From: Chryseobacterium tagetis
GTDB lineage: Bacteria > Bacteroidota > Bacteroidia > Flavobacteriales > Weeksellaceae
Assembly: GCF_016735585.2 (NCBI RefSeq)
Contig: NZ_JAERSE020000003.1
Coordinates: 248,001-312,000 of the forward strand
Length of the DNA: 64,000 nt
Direction: 5' to 3'
Below the pieces are notes generated by a model. That model worked only from the letters and a program-made list of their open reading frames with translations. It was not told the origin of the DNA and searched no databases. Position numbers and translations under genes: made by a program. Of the stretch, positions 62,161 through 64,000 are shown one piece after another (the first letter of the stretch is position 1; each line of letters opens with the position of its first letter).

Positions 62161-62185
62161 CAGCTGGCTTCGTAGAAGCCAGCTG
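62161..62185 (-). terminator. Hairpin downstream of the methyltransferase gene
   Basis: CAGCTGGCTTC and GAAGCCAGCTG form a perfect 11-bp stem with loop GTA, 25 bp past the stop codon of the leftward methyltransferase. No strong T-tract follows. Confidence 0.6.
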
Positions 62186-62209
62186 CTCAACAATATCAAT
62201 TTAATGTTA

Positions 62210-63034
62210 TTATGTCTTTTGCACTGCTATCATCATATGAGGGCTGAAGGACAGGAGGTATTTGTCGTTTTCTGTAATTTCCAGGAGCTCTGCCAAATTT
62301 CTACTTTTTCTCTCGTCAAGCATATTGCTGAAATATTCTTTATCCAGCCATGCAATACCTTCGACAGCATATATGTTGAGATAGTGTAGGTCGTGATTCA
62401 AAAATTCATCTTCCAGTTGTTTGGGCTTATGATAATAAGCCTCTGCTAAGATCCAGGGAAAATCGACAGGCTGATGGTGCATTCCGGTCGTCAATTCTTC
62501 CCTACACATTTCGAAAAATGTTTTCTTGTGAATTAAGCCGTTTAAAAGCCCAGCCAAAGTGGAGGCGGTATAATTAATAGCAAATCCAAGGATGATACCG
62601 CCATTTTTAAGAATGCGCTTGGCCTCGGAAATAGCTAAATATCTGTCCTTTTCGCTTTGCAAATGATAAAGCGGACCGTGCAATATGACCAGGTCTGCAT
62701 AATTGTTTGGAAACGGTAAGTTCCGGGATTCACCCTGATGGATATGAAATTTCTTTTTCAATTTCTTGTTACGGTCCTGCGCTATTTTGATATGTTTTGC
62801 TACAGGCTCTACCAAATGAACTTCATGTCCTTTTTGAGACAACCATTCCGAATATTTGCCGGTACCACCGCCGACATCAATTATTTTTGAAGAATTTTTC
62901 TGAAGATATTTGTCAATCAGGTTTTTTATCCTTTCAAATTCGAATATGCCCATACCTTTATTGAGCCTTGTTTCTTCCGATGCTTTATTGTAAAATATTT
63001 CTATGTTTCTGCTGATGAGATGTTTACTATTCAT
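62210..63034 (-). CDS. Class I SAM-dependent methyltransferase
   Basis: 274 residues. Motif I IIDVGGGTGKYSEWLSQKGH, post-I VHLVEPVAKHI, motif II ADLVILHGPLYHLQSEKDR and motif III ILKNGGIILGFAINYTAS are complete, so the SAM fold is intact. It resembles Methyltransf_11/25 proteins. Substrate unknown. It stands alone with a hairpin after it and a 370-bp upstream gap. Confidence 0.88.
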   Translation of the reverse strand: MNSKHLISRNIEIFYNKASEETRLNKGMGIFEFERIKNLIDKYLQKNSSKIIDVGGGTGKYSEWLSQKGHEVHLVEPVAKHIKIAQDRNKKLKKKFHIHQGESRNLPFPNNYADLVILHGPLYHLQSEKDRYLAISEAKRILKNGGIILGFAINYTASTLAGLLNGLIHKKTFFEMCREELTTGMHHQPVDFPWILAEAYYHKPKQLEDEFLNHDLHYLNIYAVEGIAWLDKEYFSNMLDERKSRNLAELLEITENDKYLLSFSPHMMIAVQKT

Positions 63035-63405
63035 AAAATCAAATGTATTATAGAGGTAATGGATAATAAGATACTATACAAAAACCTAATGGAGGTGTAT
63101 GTGATCCTTGTGAATGTTATTGAAAAAAATGTTGAATGTGGGTACATGTTTATCTATGTATTAAAACTAGAAGATTTTAATACCTTTTTATCTCTTTTGT
63201 AGAGATGGCCTTACAAAAGGCTCAGATAATATTTGGAATAGTATAACAGAGTACAAATATACAAATACAAATGTACTTGCATATTTTTTCGATCAACATT
63301 TTATGTAATTTAAATTCGAATAAATATTAAGATTATGAGCGTTTTTAGGATGATTTAAGAATGACCGTTTTCCAAAGATCAATAATTTACATATTTTTGC
63401 GTACC
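63035..63405. other. Intergenic region between divergent genes
   Basis: About 370 bp. A 60-codon frame at 63020 overlaps the methyltransferase start and has no coding character. No hairpin stands out. TATTTTTGC at about 63391, just before the XRE gene, matches a TAnnTTTG -7 element. Confidence 0.4.
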
Positions 63406-63957
63406 ATGACTTCTAAGCTAGCAAACTACAGACGTATAAAAGGACTAAGTCAGCAACAGCTTGCAGATGTTTCTGGCGTGAGTGCAAGAACGATACAACG
63501 CATTGAAAGCGGAAAGGTAGAGGCACATCCAGCAACGTTAAAAATGCTTGCGGACGCTCTAGAAGTAGAAACTGAAGAACTGACGGTAAATGAACAGTTG
63601 CCAGAATCCCCGGAAATTAAGAATGGAGATAAAATAAAACCAGTTTTTCATATACTGGCTCTGATCGGTCTTTTTTTTCCCGTTTTCAACATTATTCTTC
63701 CCGGAATTTTTTGGCTTTTTAAGAAGGACGAATCTCCGGATTATGACCTTGAAGGCAAGTCGACCGTTAACTTTCAGATCACGATGTCGCTTCTTTTTAT
63801 ACCGTCTGTTTTATTGATGATCTTTGTATTTTCAATTGGATTTTCGCTGGTTCTGATCATCTATTTTTATACACTCGTTATGTGCGTGATTAATATTTTC
63901 AGGAGTATCAATAAAAAAAATAGCTTCTATCCTTTGGCCTATCGATTTTTAAAATAA
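63406..63957 (+). CDS. XRE-type HTH fused to a DUF4870-like membrane domain
   Basis: 183 residues from ATG 63406 (an upstream start at 63361 runs into the promoter). Residues about 1-60 are an XRE helix-turn-helix (LANYRRIKGLSQQQLADVSG, VSARTIQRIESGK). Residues about 85-175 are a DUF4870-like membrane part with three helices (FHILALIGLFFPVFNIILPG, STVNFQITMSLLFIPSVLLM, FSIGFSLVLIIYFYTLVMCV). Proteins of this kind are membrane-anchored regulators of unknown signal. The gene ends 43 bp before the window edge. Confidence 0.85.
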   Translation: MTSKLANYRRIKGLSQQQLADVSGVSARTIQRIESGKVEAHPATLKMLADALEVETEELTVNEQLPESPEIKNGDKIKPVFHILALIGLFFPVFNIILPGIFWLFKKDESPDYDLEGKSTVNFQITMSLLFIPSVLLMIFVFSIGFSLVLIIYFYTLVMCVINIFRSINKKNSFYPLAYRFLK

Positions 63958-64000
63958 ACCTCCAAAATGCTTTCCAGAGCCAAATGACGTTAACATGTCG

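Noticed and set aside
1..64000. CRISPR array, rRNA genes or an intact tRNA
   Set aside because: No regularly spaced direct repeats, rRNA sequence or full tRNA fold was seen on either strand while reading.

Overview
The window looks like a chromosome segment of a low-GC member of the Bacteroidota, most likely a Flavobacteriia of the Chryseobacterium/Elizabethkingia type. The support is a SusC/SusD pair, a hybrid two-component system fused to an AraC domain, -7 promoter elements of the form TAnnTTTG, starts without clear Shine-Dalgarno sequences, and several protein families typical of Chryseobacterium-like genomes. The genus is an inference from family resemblance; no search was run.

Layout. 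(1) 1-1520 is probably the right end of an integrative element. It has an excisionase-like HTH gene cut by the window edge, an unrecognised 319-residue protein, and a 3' fragment of a class II (serine-type) tRNA that fits an attachment site. (2) 1650-4500 is scarred DNA: a terminator, an IS1-family transposase, a truncated AraC regulator, an intact alpha/beta hydrolase with a cysteine nucleophile, and a multiply frameshifted NmrA-like oxidoreductase. (3) 4762-19728 is a complete fructan utilisation locus: sensor-regulator with a periplasmic sugar-binding domain, sugar porter, GH32 enzyme, SusC, SusD, DUF4960 glycan-binding lipoprotein, a second GH32 lipoprotein, fructokinase, terminator. Extracellular fructan would be bound and cut at the surface, imported by SusC/D, trimmed in the periplasm, carried in by the porter and phosphorylated. 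(4) 19740-24260 has gene fragments, an Nramp-type transporter, a Crp/Fnr regulator and small hypothetical genes. (5) 24263-35048 is a stress-type cluster: DUF892 protein, two CinA-like proteins (one with an internal deletion), DUF6766 membrane protein, MaoC-like dehydratase, PAS histidine kinase, YtxH protein, large catalase, SDR.

(6) 35410-44961 is metabolic: NDH-2, Crp/Fnr regulator, cysteine-synthase-like enzyme, YoaK-type membrane protein, an AraC-like protein without its DNA-binding domain, ATP-dependent PEP carboxykinase, GcvH, GcvT and a methyltransferase. An FNR-like palindrome lies upstream of pckA, and a close variant upstream of the Crp/Fnr gene. (7) 45000-47731 has Rhs-protein debris and an HxlR-controlled SDR/DUF1330/SnoaL cassette. 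(8) 47837-53049 is accessory DNA: a DUF3408 (conjugative-transposon type) orphan, unrecognised genes, a full-length AraC paralog of the truncated one, a YjdJ-type acetyltransferase and a pair of HTH/transposase-OrfA-like genes. (9) 53501-58818 holds a TPR-TM-AraC membrane regulator, a 1.3 kb desert and three tandem paralogous secreted proteins; this is the least explained part. (10) 59013-63957 has a Crp/Fnr-MBL hydrolase pair with a palindromic operator candidate, a 4-fold beta flower protein, decayed AlkA and RibD/DHFR-type genes, a methyltransferase and an XRE-DUF4870 protein.

No intact tRNA, rRNA or CRISPR array was found. All domain names come from reading motifs in the translations, not from a database search.
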